Positions 53,801 to 63,300 are shown, counted from the first letter of the stretch. The stretch: 64,000 bases of DNA from Nostoc sp. JL33 (GCF_017114985.1 NZ_JABXKP010000060.1:33111-97110), one strand, 5' to 3'. Numbers and translations: made by a program. The notes: generated by a model not told the origin, from the sequence alone.

Positions 53801-53945
53801 CAAACATCACGATATTAATACGAAACATTGCGACATTCCGACAAACATCACGATATTAATACGAAACATTGCGACATTCCTGACAAACATCATGATATTA
53901 ATACGAAACATTGCGACATTCCTGACAAACATCACGATGTTGATA
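53801..53945. repeat. 42-bp minisatellite (about 3.5 units)
   Basis: Unit: CAAACATCACGATATTAATA, then CGAAACATTGCGACATTCCTGA. Copies at 53801-53841 (41 bp, one base lost), 53842-53883 and 53884-53925, plus a partial one to about 53945; a more diverged copy lies at 53741-53800. In one frame each unit encodes 14 residues (KHHDINTKHCDIPD), but the one-base loss shifts the frame between units. Confidence 0.9.
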
Positions 53946-53992
53946 ACCACAGCTTCTGTTAAACCCAATGAAAAACAGCTACCTGTTATTTT

Positions 53993-54127
53993 ATGAAAAA
54001 AATTCTCACCAGTTTTTTGGCTTTGGGTATTTGTCTAACGCCTTTAACAGTAATGCTGATGGCTCAACCCACCAGGGGACAGACTCAAAACTCGCGATCG
54101 CAGTGGAAGCAGCAGCCCCCTAATTAG
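53993..54127 (+). CDS. Short exported peptide, 44 aa, perhaps a gene fragment
   Basis: MKKILTSFLALGICLTPLTV followed by MLMAQPTRGQ is a convincing signal peptide with cleavage near MLMA-QP or TRGQ. The rest is only 20 polar residues (SRSQWKQQPPN end). No ribosome site beyond weak purines. It may be a small secreted peptide, or the surviving start of a longer exported protein whose body is gone, because the following sequence on the same strand is not coding. Confidence 0.45.
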   Translation: MKKILTSFLALGICLTPLTVMLMAQPTRGQTQNSRSQWKQQPPN

Positions 54128-54222
54128 GCTCATAAAAAGACCTCTAAGAAGGTTTAGCTACGCAAAATCTGTCCCTCTCCGACGGGCGAGAGGGACATAC
54201 TTGAACTTTGTAGATGTGATTA

Positions 54223-56004
54223 TTAAATAAAAATCGTCACATGCAGCATTGCAACGCCGACATCCAACATCCAAAATCCAAAGTTGAGTATGGAGTTAGG
54301 GGCTTTTTTTTGATAGTATTGAGCTTTGCGGCGATCGCTACCAAGTGCTTGTGCTAATTCGGTTTTACTCAGCGACTCGACGAGACTCAATCCCAGAGAT
54401 TTACTAGAAATGCTTTGCGTGTACGCGGCGTTGAGGTAAGAGATGTATTTTGGTCTTCCTGCAACATAACTTTCGAAGAAAGGCAAACTTAAAACATTCA
54501 TGTAACGACGCGCTTGGGAAGCATCGCCAATCATATCCGCAGGTAATGCTACTTGTTGATTTGCAGGGTTGCCATTGCCAATGGTGGAAAAGTGGGTGCC
54601 ACCTACAAGCATGACGAGATACTTTTGTGAATTCGCAAACCAGGAGAAAGGTAGAATTTGCTCGGATAAAGCTGGTGCAACTGTATCATCACTACTGCTG
54701 ACAATCATCGTTGGAGTTTTAATTTGACTTAAGCCAGCTTTGCCGAAAATAGAACTAGTAATCGGATTAACTGCGATCGCGGCTTTCACTCTCTCATCCC
54801 GCAGGTTATAATCTTTGTCAGATTTGCTGATCCTCAATTCTAAAGCGCGACACTGGAGCAGTAAAGACATGTTCCAGGTATTTTGCAGCGCTGCTGGTTG
54901 ACAATCTTGTTTTAGTTGCTCAAAGTTGATTTTAGCACCTGCCAAGGCCAAGGCTGTGTAGCCTCCCAAAGATTGACCAAATACTCCGACTTGTTGCAGA
55001 TTTAACCGATTTTTAAATCGTGAATCAGATTGATTATCTTTTTGCAATTGATTCAGTATATATGTTACATCCATTGGTCGGTCTTGAAATTCACCTGGTT
55101 CTGCTACTTCAATTGCACGTCCATTCAACAGAGAATGTAATTGTTTAGCATCACTACCAGGATGATTGGGAACGACGACGGCAAATCCGTAGGAAGCTAG
55201 ATGAGTGGCCAAATATTGAAAGTTGCTGCTGTCTAAACCCAAGCCGTGAGAAATCACAATTACCGGTGCAGGATTCTGGACATTGGGAATATAAACATCA
55301 GTTAATAAAAGCCGATTGCGCGTTGAGTCAAAAAACTTTAGGGTGTATTTTTGCGACTTCAACTTTCCCGGAAACTCTAAATCTGGCAATTGCGAGAAAT
55401 TTGGTTGTGAAATGGTAGCAGCTTCTATTTTAGACTTTTGGGAAACTGCTGCGATCGCCCGATGGGTTTGGTTAACAAGTTTATCTAATTCCGTAGCTAT
55501 TTCCAAAGTCTCTGCTACATCAAGACGAATGCTGCTGGTGGGATATTTACGCAACACATTCAAAAGTGTCAAGCCGGACGATTCCGCAGAGGCTAAAATT
55601 AGCGCCGAACGCAAAGCACCAAATCCTGGTTCTGGCTGACTGGTTTGAATCACTTGCGCCAACCGATGCAGCAAAAATTCTCCTTGCGGTGTGTAGAGAA
55701 GTTGCGAAAGTACTACCGGACTAACTTTCACGCGATTAAGTAAAATCCGCCGTAATTCTTGAAGCTGTTGAAGAGGCAGATATTGCTGATACGCTGCCAA
55801 GTCTTCGTTAATTACACCTGCTTTAGCATAGTTTTCTAAAGCAGTGACTGAAATGGAAAGCTCTAAAGCTGAATAAGATGCATAAATCCGCTCTGCTGCC
55901 AACACGGAATTACTAATTCCAAATGTTGGCAGCACCATTGAAAGAACCAGCAATAGGGAATTTTTTCTCAGGGTGCTGGCCCAATTACCAAACAAACTAT
56001 TCAT
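54223..56004 (-). CDS. DUF1400 + alpha/beta-hydrolase protein (secreted)
   Basis: A 593-residue exported hydrolase. Signal peptide about 1-36 (LVLSMVLPTFGISNSVLA). DUF1400 domain (about 37-165; AERIYASYSALELSISVTAL, ALRSALILASAESSGL) is the cyanobacterial helical module. An alpha/beta hydrolase follows (about 215-510) with the oxyanion HGLGLDSSNF, nucleophile Ser345 in VFGQSLGGYTAL, an acidic SSDDTVAP and His near GGTHFSTIG. It resembles PAF-acetylhydrolase-like esterases; substrate unknown. The last 25 residues (from about FGFWMLDVGVAML) look like translation through a common Nostoc intergenic repeat, so the original stop is probably lost. Confidence 0.8.
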   Translation of the reverse strand: MNSLFGNWASTLRKNSLLLVLSMVLPTFGISNSVLAAERIYASYSALELSISVTALENYAKAGVINEDLAAYQQYLPLQQLQELRRILLNRVKVSPVVLSQLLYTPQGEFLLHRLAQVIQTSQPEPGFGALRSALILASAESSGLTLLNVLRKYPTSSIRLDVAETLEIATELDKLVNQTHRAIAAVSQKSKIEAATISQPNFSQLPDLEFPGKLKSQKYTLKFFDSTRNRLLLTDVYIPNVQNPAPVIVISHGLGLDSSNFQYLATHLASYGFAVVVPNHPGSDAKQLHSLLNGRAIEVAEPGEFQDRPMDVTYILNQLQKDNQSDSRFKNRLNLQQVGVFGQSLGGYTALALAGAKINFEQLKQDCQPAALQNTWNMSLLLQCRALELRISKSDKDYNLRDERVKAAIAVNPITSSIFGKAGLSQIKTPTMIVSSSDDTVAPALSEQILPFSWFANSQKYLVMLVGGTHFSTIGNGNPANQQVALPADMIGDASQARRYMNVLSLPFFESYVAGRPKYISYLNAAYTQSISSKSLGLSLVESLSKTELAQALGSDRRKAQYYQKKAPNSILNFGFWMLDVGVAMLHVTIFI

Positions 56005-57059
56005 CGCTCAACTGTTTCGGTGGTCTGGTTTTATCAGGTGTTGGCTTTGGTAGTTATTCGGACACCCTGCTTGGTTTACTTAAAGTTATTAGCCTGGATT
56101 TTCTCAAAACAGAATTTAGGGGTCAGTCGTTAGAATTCTCTAGTAATTAATTCTGACTCCTGAATTCTGATTTATGAATTATTCTTTAAGAATTTTCTCT
56201 TGGCTATCAAGTCAAAAATCAGATCCTACAGAGTCACACAGATGGGTAAAGTATCCATCTTATAAGAGGCTGACTCCCGTAGTTTGCCTTCACTAGTAAA
56301 TCATAACAAATAAAAAATACTCTGCCTCAGTATTTATGTTGTAGCTTTGAAGATGGCACGAATTTACTAGATTACAAACCCAGTAAAACTCCTGAAAGGT
56401 ATTATTATTAATTAGCTTTTAGCAAGGCGATCGCTACTGAAACTGTGACTACTAAACCCGCTTTTAATATAAGTATTCAAATGCTAAACCTGGGATGAAC
56501 AGAAAGTAATTAATCCCTCAGAAGAGTGTAGCGATCGCTAATAACTTCCAAGAAGCACAACACAATTGTTCTAACTTTGGTAATTTAGCGCGTATTCCTA
56601 AATACCCAGCAACAGTAAAAAAGAAAGATACCAAAAAGCGAAACTAAATGACGATATAGACATCAAGCACTTGCAGAGTTACTCTAAGAGCAATAGGTAA
56701 AATTCTCTACAATAAACGCTAGCCCTAAGCGCCACCGAGAGCGAGTCCGCGTACTCCTGCAAAGAAGCAAGCTAGCTAAGAGCGTCTTGATTCTCAGTCC
56801 AAGCTGCACGTCTTTGGCTTGGCTCCTAACTTCTGAATTCTTCTTCAATTTTGTTAAAAAAATATCTTAATAGTCTGGTTAATCCAAATTCAATGTAGAA
56901 TAGCTTACCAACCCTACTGAATTTATTTTTAGGTAGTCATATGGCGTTTTTTGTTCACATAAAATTAGTAAATTGCGTAATTCCTTTACATGAATAATAA
57001 ATTTAAAGCTTGTTTATCAATGTATAATTTTTTCCGATGTTATTTTATCACAAACAACT
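56005..57059. other. Long intergenic region
   Basis: About 1.05 kb without a supported gene. Repeat fragments: CTGACTCCTGAATTCTG at 56153-56169, and a chained small-repeat segment (GCGCCACCGAGAGCGAGTCCGCG and following, about 56728-56790). The 100 bases before the peroxidase gene are very AT-rich. Confidence 0.5.
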
Positions 57060-59228
57060 ATGGGAATTATACCCATAATAAGCTTAGTAGTCTTTATGAC
57101 TGGCTTATCAATTTACTTGCTACTGACCTCAAAAGGTCGATTTTTGCTCAAATCTTTGATGGCAAAAATAAAGCGCCAAGGATGGAGATTCAGAAATGTC
57201 CAGCTTAACTACCTGAGATCAAGATTTTCAAGAACTATAACAATTGCTGCGATTATTCTGGTAGCAGTAATAGCTGGAAATAGTGTATCGGCGCAGGTTA
57301 CGGGGTCGCCTCCAGTTTCGCTCAAGAGCGTATCGGTTCCAGAGCCTGACAATCTTGGAGACTTCGTAAAAGACAAAGTAGCTGCAATCAAGTTAGGAAA
57401 AACTCTTTTTTGGGATATGCAGGTTGGGAGCGACGGACAGACCTCCTGTGCTAGTTGTCACTTCCATGCTGGAGCCGACAATAGATCCAAAAATCAGATC
57501 AATCCTGGGCTTTTGCGGGTCAACGCCGATGGTACACCGAATCCAGATACAGCTTTTAATGTAGGTGGCGCACCAAACTACCAACTAAGAAAAGAAGATT
57601 TTCCCTTTCACAAGCTGTCGAACCCCAATGATCCTAAGACTGTTGTGTCTGACCGTAACGATGTCAGTTCCTCTCAGGGGGTCTTCAATACAAAGTTTGT
57701 TAATGTCACACCTGGTACTGCGGAAGACCAAGTAAAAACCGAGCCAGATCCGGTGTTTAATGTGAAAGGTACGAATGTGCGCCGCGTCCAAGCACGCAAC
57801 ACGCCAACCGTGATTAATGCAGCATTCAACTTCCGCAACTTCTGGGACGGAAGGGCGCAAAACATCTTTAATGGGGTGAATCCCTTTGGTTTAAGAGATG
57901 CTAACGCCTTTGTTGTCAAAGCACCAAACCCCAAGCAGCTCGAGTTTGTCAAAATTAGTCTGAATAATTCGTCTTTAGCTTCTCAGGCGGTCGGCCCGCC
58001 ACTCAGTTCCAGCGAACTGTCGGCTGATGGTCGCAGTTTTCAAAAAATTGGTGATAAGTTCGGGCGAATTGGTAGAATATCTCTGGGCGATCTGCTGCAA
58101 GGTCTTCTGTCAATTAACGGTACAAGCCTCCCCCGAGACCTGGCGCAAAAGTTATCTCGCCTCCAACCGCTAGCCAAACAGGTTGTGCATCCACAAGACA
58201 GCGTTTTAGGTGCAGACAGTAAATGGCCTAAACCCGGACTGAACTATAAAAGCTACAATCAGCTGATTCAAGATGCCTTTAAGCCGGAGTGGTGGGACTC
58301 TAAGCTACTGATCCAAGTTGATGCTGAAGGTAAACGGACTTTTGTCAAACACCCTGATTACTCTTCCAAAACCCAAGAGTACAGGCTCTTGGACTATAAC
58401 TTCTCGCTGTTCTTCGGGCTGGCAATTCAGTTGTACGAGGCTACACTCATTGCCAACGATACGCCCTACGATCGCTTCTTGGAAGGGAACACCAGCGCCC
58501 TTACCGTGCAGCAGAAACAAGGGAAGCAACTATTCGAGGGCAAGGGGTGCATCGGTTGCCATAGTGGGTTGGAATTAACAGGTGCTTCGGTGAGCAGCGT
58601 GGCTCAAAGCGGACGAATCAGACGTGCGCCGTTCGGTGCAAAATCCCCTGAAGACACTGGCTTCTTCAATATTGGTGTCAGACCTGCCACGGACGATCCC
58701 GGTTTGGGTGGTAATGACCCTTTATCTGTTGACGGCAAAGGTAATCCACTCTCCGAGGCACGGTTGGCTCAACTGGGGAAATTTAAGAGTCTGCTAGGGC
58801 AAGACCCCCCTATCCTGACTCCACCGTTGAATTCAAGTGAGAGCGTAGTTGCAGATGGAGCCTTCAAAGCACCTGGGCTTCGTAATGTGGAACTCACTGC
58901 TCCCTACTTTCACAACGGAGGTCAGGCGACTCTAGAGGAAGTGGTTGATTTTTACAGTCGGGGTGGTGACTTTGGAGGTCTTCCAATATTGAATCTGTCA
59001 CCAGAGCAAAAACAGCAATTGGTTGCCTTTTTAAAAGCACTCACCGATGAGCGAGTTCTCCATGAGAAAGCACCTTTTGATCACCCGCAACTGTTCGTCC
59101 CTAATGGACATCCGGGTAACTCTACCTCTGTTATCAATGATGGTACTGGTAACGCTACAGATAGCCTACTGGAAATTCCTGCTGTTGGCAAGAATGGTGG
59201 TACTGGCACTGCAAATTTCCTGAACTAA
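57060..59228 (+). CDS. Di-haem cytochrome-c-peroxidase/MauG-like protein, membrane-anchored or exported
   Basis: A 722-residue protein with two c-type haem sites: CASCH (C130, C133, H134) and CIGCH (C497, C500, H501). Typical CCP-family context surrounds them: KLGKTLFWDMQVGSDGQTSC, NTPTVINAAFNFRNFWDGR, then FKAPGLRNVELTAPYFHNGG and VVDFYSRGGDF. It is about twice the usual CCP length because of an insertion of some 150 residues between haem domains and a C-terminal extension. Two hydrophobic N-terminal segments (about 4-24 and 60-78, ending NSVSA) suggest a membrane anchor or a mis-set start; Met35 would leave a single signal peptide. A periplasmic oxidase or peroxidase role is inferred. Confidence 0.8.
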   Translation: MGIIPIISLVVFMTGLSIYLLLTSKGRFLLKSLMAKIKRQGWRFRNVQLNYLRSRFSRTITIAAIILVAVIAGNSVSAQVTGSPPVSLKSVSVPEPDNLGDFVKDKVAAIKLGKTLFWDMQVGSDGQTSCASCHFHAGADNRSKNQINPGLLRVNADGTPNPDTAFNVGGAPNYQLRKEDFPFHKLSNPNDPKTVVSDRNDVSSSQGVFNTKFVNVTPGTAEDQVKTEPDPVFNVKGTNVRRVQARNTPTVINAAFNFRNFWDGRAQNIFNGVNPFGLRDANAFVVKAPNPKQLEFVKISLNNSSLASQAVGPPLSSSELSADGRSFQKIGDKFGRIGRISLGDLLQGLLSINGTSLPRDLAQKLSRLQPLAKQVVHPQDSVLGADSKWPKPGLNYKSYNQLIQDAFKPEWWDSKLLIQVDAEGKRTFVKHPDYSSKTQEYRLLDYNFSLFFGLAIQLYEATLIANDTPYDRFLEGNTSALTVQQKQGKQLFEGKGCIGCHSGLELTGASVSSVAQSGRIRRAPFGAKSPEDTGFFNIGVRPATDDPGLGGNDPLSVDGKGNPLSEARLAQLGKFKSLLGQDPPILTPPLNSSESVVADGAFKAPGLRNVELTAPYFHNGGQATLEEVVDFYSRGGDFGGLPILNLSPEQKQQLVAFLKALTDERVLHEKAPFDHPQLFVPNGHPGNSTSVINDGTGNATDSLLEIPAVGKNGGTGTANFLN

Positions 59229-59482
59229 CTAGCAATTTAAGTTAGTAACTCAGGTGTGGGAGATGAGAGAGCAGGGGGAGATGGGGAAACCTTTAATTCC
59301 CCACTCCCCTTAAAAAAAATCAGCCATCCAAAGCGACACACCTGCAAATATTTGCGTAGCTGCTAAGATAGCCGTTGATGTCCGATTCAGTTTTCTTGCT
59401 TGTTGTAAATGCTAGGGGTTAGATTTATATTGAGATATATGCCACCGTCAGGATCGGATGACGTTAGACTTAATAGTAAACT

Positions 59483-59683
59483 CTAGCCCTTCAACGCCTT
59501 TCTAAAGTTTCGACGATAGGATTGATTTGTAATAAACAAAGCTGGCCATAGCAAAGATAAACCAATGCGATTGGTCAAAGTTGGATTAAAATTAGTCCGC
59601 CCAAACCCATTCCAAAACTTCCATACGCCGCCTCCGTAAACTACTATCAAGGCAAAAATAATAAAGTTACCCATTCCTATCAA
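59483..59683 (-). CDS. Small membrane protein, 66 aa, unknown function
   Basis: Starts MIGMGNFIIFALIVVYGGGV, a hydrophobic segment (about 5-22), then WKFWNGFGRTNFNPTLTNRI and a second moderately hydrophobic stretch (GLSLLWPALFI) before a basic end (RRNFRKALKG). It looks like a real, conserved cyanobacterial small protein because of the balanced composition and tail, but I do not know a family. Isolated between the peroxidase and DUF3318 genes. Confidence 0.6.
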   Translation of the reverse strand: MIGMGNFIIFALIVVYGGGVWKFWNGFGRTNFNPTLTNRIGLSLLWPALFITNQSYRRNFRKALKG

Positions 59684-59777
59684 CTCCGTTAGTAACTGAC
59701 AGAATTTAAGTTAAGTTTTACCACACGAGGTAAGCACTTCATAAGCAACCTACAAATGGGCAGCAGAGACATCTATT

Positions 59778-60383
59778 CTACTTATCATAACTTTCTGGCA
59801 TACCCACTGGTGATAAACCCGCGATCGCTCGTAAGTTTTGGCAACGAATCAACTCAGTAAAATTTAAACTGGAATGCCCTTCAATTTTAGCTACCGCTTC
59901 AATTGCAGATAATAGGTGCTGCGCTGCTTCTGCTTCTGAATAACCGCGCCGTTGTGCGATGCGAATTGCTGCTGCATCGGCATTTAACTCTGACTCTTGA
60001 GATTTATTAGTGCGCCAGATCCTCCCAGCCGCGATCGCACTTAATCCCCCAGCTACGGCTACACCGACCACATCTGACTGTGCTGCTTCCAAGAATCCGC
60101 CTAATAGCCCAGCCAGCACCACACCTTGATAAATGTCAGGTTTAAACCACTTCACCCCCGTCAACCAGCTAACCGTCTGCAACAGCAGTAAATCTCGTTG
60201 CGGCTTTGTCAAGCGACGCCACAAATCAAAATTAATATATATCGGTCGCGCCTGATTCCAGGGTTGGGGAAAGGAGGCGTCAATCACTTTTCCTTGCTCC
60301 GGCTTACTAACGATTTTTGTCGTCATCCGACCAGAAGCAGGCATCACATCTAACAAACGGCGAATTTCAACATTTGGCTCCAT
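59778..60383 (-). CDS. DUF3318 protein
   Basis: A 201-residue cyanobacterial protein of unknown function. MEPNVEIRRLLDVMPASGRM is the family start, followed by PYINFDLWxxL-type PIYINFDLWRRLTKPQRDLL, LLQTVSWLTGVKWFKPDIYQ, a hydrophobic stretch (about 92-118, possible membrane hairpin) and SELNADAAAIRIAQRRGYSE near the C-terminus. The middle part (Q-R-D-L-L-L-L-Q, then xELxADxxA) distantly recalls zincin-like 'E..AD' arrangements but the HExxH motif is absent. Monocistronic. Confidence 0.8.
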   Translation of the reverse strand: MEPNVEIRRLLDVMPASGRMTTKIVSKPEQGKVIDASFPQPWNQARPIYINFDLWRRLTKPQRDLLLLQTVSWLTGVKWFKPDIYQGVVLAGLLGGFLEAAQSDVVGVAVAGGLSAIAAGRIWRTNKSQESELNADAAAIRIAQRRGYSEAEAAQHLLSAIEAVAKIEGHSSLNFTELIRCQNLRAIAGLSPVGMPESYDK

Positions 60384-60549
60384 AAATTTAATTATTAGCC
60401 ATAATGTGCATCGTGACTATTTTAGTTATCATTCATGTTAATCTATGATTTGTGATTTGATACTGTGGCGGGATTTTCTCTTATCCGTTTGCGCCCAAGT
60501 TCAAAACCTCAAAGTTCTCGATAACCATTGAGACTACACTTTTAACTAC

Positions 60550-60810
60550 ATGGACGCTTTTGTTCCTATCCCGCCTGAATGGACGAATAAAGCAACACAC
60601 GCTTACGAGTTTTGCTGTCCTAGCTGCCGCTCAAGTAGCTTGGAAGCTAGAGAAGTTTGGCTAAATCGGCGATCGCCTGTACTTACAGAAGACCGTCGTC
60701 GCAAATGGCAAGAGTTCTACTATTGTCAATGTGGTTCTGTGTGGTGGGCTTGGAGTAGCGATCGCCCCCCAAAAGATATATCCAATCAGCCAGATTATAA
60801 TCCTACATAG
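60550..60810 (+). CDS. Small zinc-ribbon-like protein, 86 aa
   Basis: The sequence AYEFCCPSCRSSSLEA and, later, EFYYCQCGSVWWAWSSDRPP give a CPSC...CQC arrangement that could bind one zinc ion, as in treble-clef or ribbon folds. The N-terminus DAFVPIPPEWTNKATHAYEF is proline/aromatic-rich. No function can be assigned. It ends 17 bases before a bidirectional terminator shared with the convergent porin gene. Confidence 0.65.
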   Translation: MDAFVPIPPEWTNKATHAYEFCCPSCRSSSLEAREVWLNRRSPVLTEDRRRKWQEFYYCQCGSVWWAWSSDRPPKDISNQPDYNPT

Positions 60811-60826
60811 CCAATTTTCTTACTAA

Positions 60827-60856
60827 ACAAAACCCCACCTAAAGATGGGGTTTTGT
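60827..60856. terminator. Bidirectional intrinsic terminator
   Basis: An 11-bp stem ACAAAACCCCA / TGGGGTTTTGT with loop CCTAAAGA, T-rich on both sides of the hairpin in either direction. It lies between the zinc-ribbon gene (plus) and the porin (minus) and can serve both. Confidence 0.85.
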
Positions 60857-60893
60857 ATTATCTAATTCTGAGCTTTATATTTCATCACCCATT

Positions 60894-62537
60894 TTAGAAG
60901 GTGAAGGTAGTACGTAGAGTGCCTACATATTCAGTGTCGTTGTTGTCGTTGTGTTCTGGATTGAAGATTACCAGCAAGCCAGGGGTGACTTGAATATTAT
61001 CGGAAACCTTGAACTTGTAAAGACCCTCTAAGTGATAAGAGGTATCGTCATCGAAGTTAGTATTGCCGGCGGCTGTTTTTATGCTACCACCAGTGACTCT
61101 GGGTGGTTGACCAAAGATGACACCTAAGACGTTGCCTTCTCCACCAAAATCTTTCAAAGCAAGTGCTCCAGCCCAGTACCAAATATCTGCGTCTGCACCA
61201 GCATTAGCGCCAGTTATAGCATCGGCAGTTGTATAACCTCCCCAACCACTAATAGCCAACTTAGAGCCAAGTTGGAAGGTAGCCTCTACACCGTAGTTGT
61301 TGGATTCAGTACGAGTGTTATTCCCAAAGGGATTGTTGGCAAATGTACTACCTGTACCTTGGAAAAGGTTATTGTTAACAGTATTGTTAACAAGATTAGT
61401 TTGATAAGTGCGGGCGTAGGTTAGACCAATATTAAAAGCTTTGCTGGGTTGGAAAGATAACTGACCAAAGATAGCGTTATCACCATCCAACAGCCCATTA
61501 TTAAGGCTAGGGTCGTTAGCAGTCCTAGCTATATAAGCACCGCTCAAGCTGATTGGGCCTTTAGGATTGAAGGTAACAGTTAAACCAGCGCCACCTTGAC
61601 CCTGGCGATATATGGGGCTGAAACGTCCATAACGGGAGAGCGCACCTCTAGCAGAGCTAGCAAAGTCAGGGTTAAAGTTATTGACATTTTCGTATAATTC
61701 AGCACCAGTAGCATCAACTTTAACGCGCACTGCATCACTAAAGTTGAAAGCATAGTTGATTTTATCGATGTTAACGCTGTTGTTGTTATTACCGTCATAG
61801 GCCAAGCGGGTCATGTTAGTACCGCTAACAACAGCATTAGAAATGGTGTTGTTAGCATTCAGACGGATTTGCAACTGGTCTTTACCAGTGAAACTGCTGA
61901 ACAAGTTCAAACGAACACGGTCACTAAAAGTGACGTTAGAATCCAAGTCTTGAGGCAAAGCACCACCAGGAACTGCTCTATTGTCACCAAAAACATCAGA
62001 CGCGCTGAAAATTGCTTCCCCAACCAACTTGGTGGTAGTAGAGAACTGATTAGCTTCCAACTCAGAAGTGCGGGCTTCTAGTCCATCGACACGACCGCGC
62101 AAGGTCGCTAGTTCACCAGAAAATTCTTCTTGTAAGCGCTGTAAAGTAGCCAGGTCTTGTTTGCTAACCACATCGGCAGTAGCTGTAGCAATCAGTTCGT
62201 TAACCCGGTTTAAACAGGCATTCAAACCTGCGGCAAATTCATAACGGGTTAAAGCACGGTTGCCACGATAGGTACCGTTGGGATAACCTGCAATACAGCC
62301 GTAGCGCTCAACTAGGGATTGTAAAGCTTGGAATGCCCAATCTGTGGGCTGCACATCTGAAAATTGCGAAACTGATGTTACCTGACTCATGTCGTTAGAA
62401 TCTTCAGCTTCAGATAACTGGCCAACATTTGTTACCTGGTCGTTGACTTCAGCAGCTAAAGCGCTATTCGCAATCAAAAATGTCGCAGCTAGAACAACCG
62501 GACTAACCTTAAAAAGATTCCAGAATTGTTTTGTCAT
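60894..62537 (-). CDS. SLH-domain OprB-type outer-membrane porin
   Basis: A 547-residue cyanobacterial porin of the SLH-OprB/'iron uptake porin' group. Signal peptide about 1-29 (VVLAATFLIANSALA). SLH domain about 60-120 (DVQPTDWAFQALQSLVERYG, GYPNGTYRGNRALTRYEFAA) ties the barrel to peptidoglycan. Next comes a coiled-coil linker (about 130-165, LATLQRLQEEFSGELATLRG) and a 16-18-strand barrel ending in aromatic TTFTF. These are the main small-solute and iron channels of cyanobacterial outer membranes. The ATG at 62537 is preferred over a GTG six codons upstream because it starts a normal signal peptide (MTKQFWNLFKVS). Confidence 0.92.
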   Translation of the reverse strand: MTKQFWNLFKVSPVVLAATFLIANSALAAEVNDQVTNVGQLSEAEDSNDMSQVTSVSQFSDVQPTDWAFQALQSLVERYGCIAGYPNGTYRGNRALTRYEFAAGLNACLNRVNELIATATADVVSKQDLATLQRLQEEFSGELATLRGRVDGLEARTSELEANQFSTTTKLVGEAIFSASDVFGDNRAVPGGALPQDLDSNVTFSDRVRLNLFSSFTGKDQLQIRLNANNTISNAVVSGTNMTRLAYDGNNNNSVNIDKINYAFNFSDAVRVKVDATGAELYENVNNFNPDFASSARGALSRYGRFSPIYRQGQGGAGLTVTFNPKGPISLSGAYIARTANDPSLNNGLLDGDNAIFGQLSFQPSKAFNIGLTYARTYQTNLVNNTVNNNLFQGTGSTFANNPFGNNTRTESNNYGVEATFQLGSKLAISGWGGYTTADAITGANAGADADIWYWAGALALKDFGGEGNVLGVIFGQPPRVTGGSIKTAAGNTNFDDDTSYHLEGLYKFKVSDNIQVTPGLLVIFNPEHNDNNDTEYVGTLRTTFTF

Positions 62538-62664
62538 GTTTTTTCTCTCACTCACACCTATATAATCCAGTCATGATAAAATGCTTAGAACACTTTTTTC
62601 TTGTGGATTTTACATACAATCACCGCTATGATTATACCTTGACTATGTAATAAATACAAGCCAG

Positions 62665-63300
62665 TTAGCATACTGCTGAACCATAATAATTTTGAATTAA
62701 TTTATTATTTGGTGAGCGCAAAATAATCCGCCGTTTGTGACGTAAAAGTGTTCCTTCTTCCTCCAACTGTTGTAGGAGCCGAGTAACTGTTACTCGTGTC
62801 GTATTTAACACTTCAGCAATATCTTGATGGGTAACATTTAGATCAATTAGCTTGCCCTTATCTACATCACGTCCAAATTTTTCACTTAACCACACCAAAA
62901 ACTGCCATAAACGTAGCGAAATTGGTTTTCGATGCACAATGCTTAGTAGATCCTCTGCCTGTTGAATGTGAGACAATAAAGCATTAATATCTTGATGCCA
63001 CAAATGAGGTGGCACAATGCTTAGTTCCACGCCAGTGAGGCATTGAATCTGGTAGGGCTTGACTCTAGACAAAGGAGAACCAATCAGATCCCCTAGTCCC
63101 CAATAACCGAGAGTGATGAATGTTCCGTCTTCACTCCAAGTTAAGGTACGAACTGCACCGTGCTCAATACGCCAAAGTACGTCATTTTGAAGTGGAATTA
63201 CTTCCCGACGGGTAAATATCTGCTGGGGTAATTGTCCACTGAAAGCAGAGCTATTTGACACCGCAGAAGAGTTTGAAGTAGGACTTGTGGAATAGATCAT
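62665..63300 (-). CDS. Crp/Fnr-family transcriptional regulator
   Basis: A 211-residue DNA-binding regulator. The N-terminal cyclic-nucleotide-binding-like beta roll (about 25-105; VIPLQNDVLWRIEHGAVRTL, LGYWGLGDLIG) is followed by a C-terminal winged helix with the HTH VTHQDIAEVLNTTRVTVTRL (about 159-178). The cAMP-binding PGExFGE motif is degenerate (GYWGLGDLIGSPL) and the Fe-S cysteines of FNR are absent, so the ligand is unknown. It is not NtcA. The SLH porin gene lies immediately downstream on the same strand, which makes it a candidate target, but this is inference. Confidence 0.88.
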   Translation of the reverse strand: MIYSTSPTSNSSAVSNSSAFSGQLPQQIFTRREVIPLQNDVLWRIEHGAVRTLTWSEDGTFITLGYWGLGDLIGSPLSRVKPYQIQCLTGVELSIVPPHLWHQDINALLSHIQQAEDLLSIVHRKPISLRLWQFLVWLSEKFGRDVDKGKLIDLNVTHQDIAEVLNTTRVTVTRLLQQLEEEGTLLRHKRRIILRSPNNKLIQNYYGSAVC

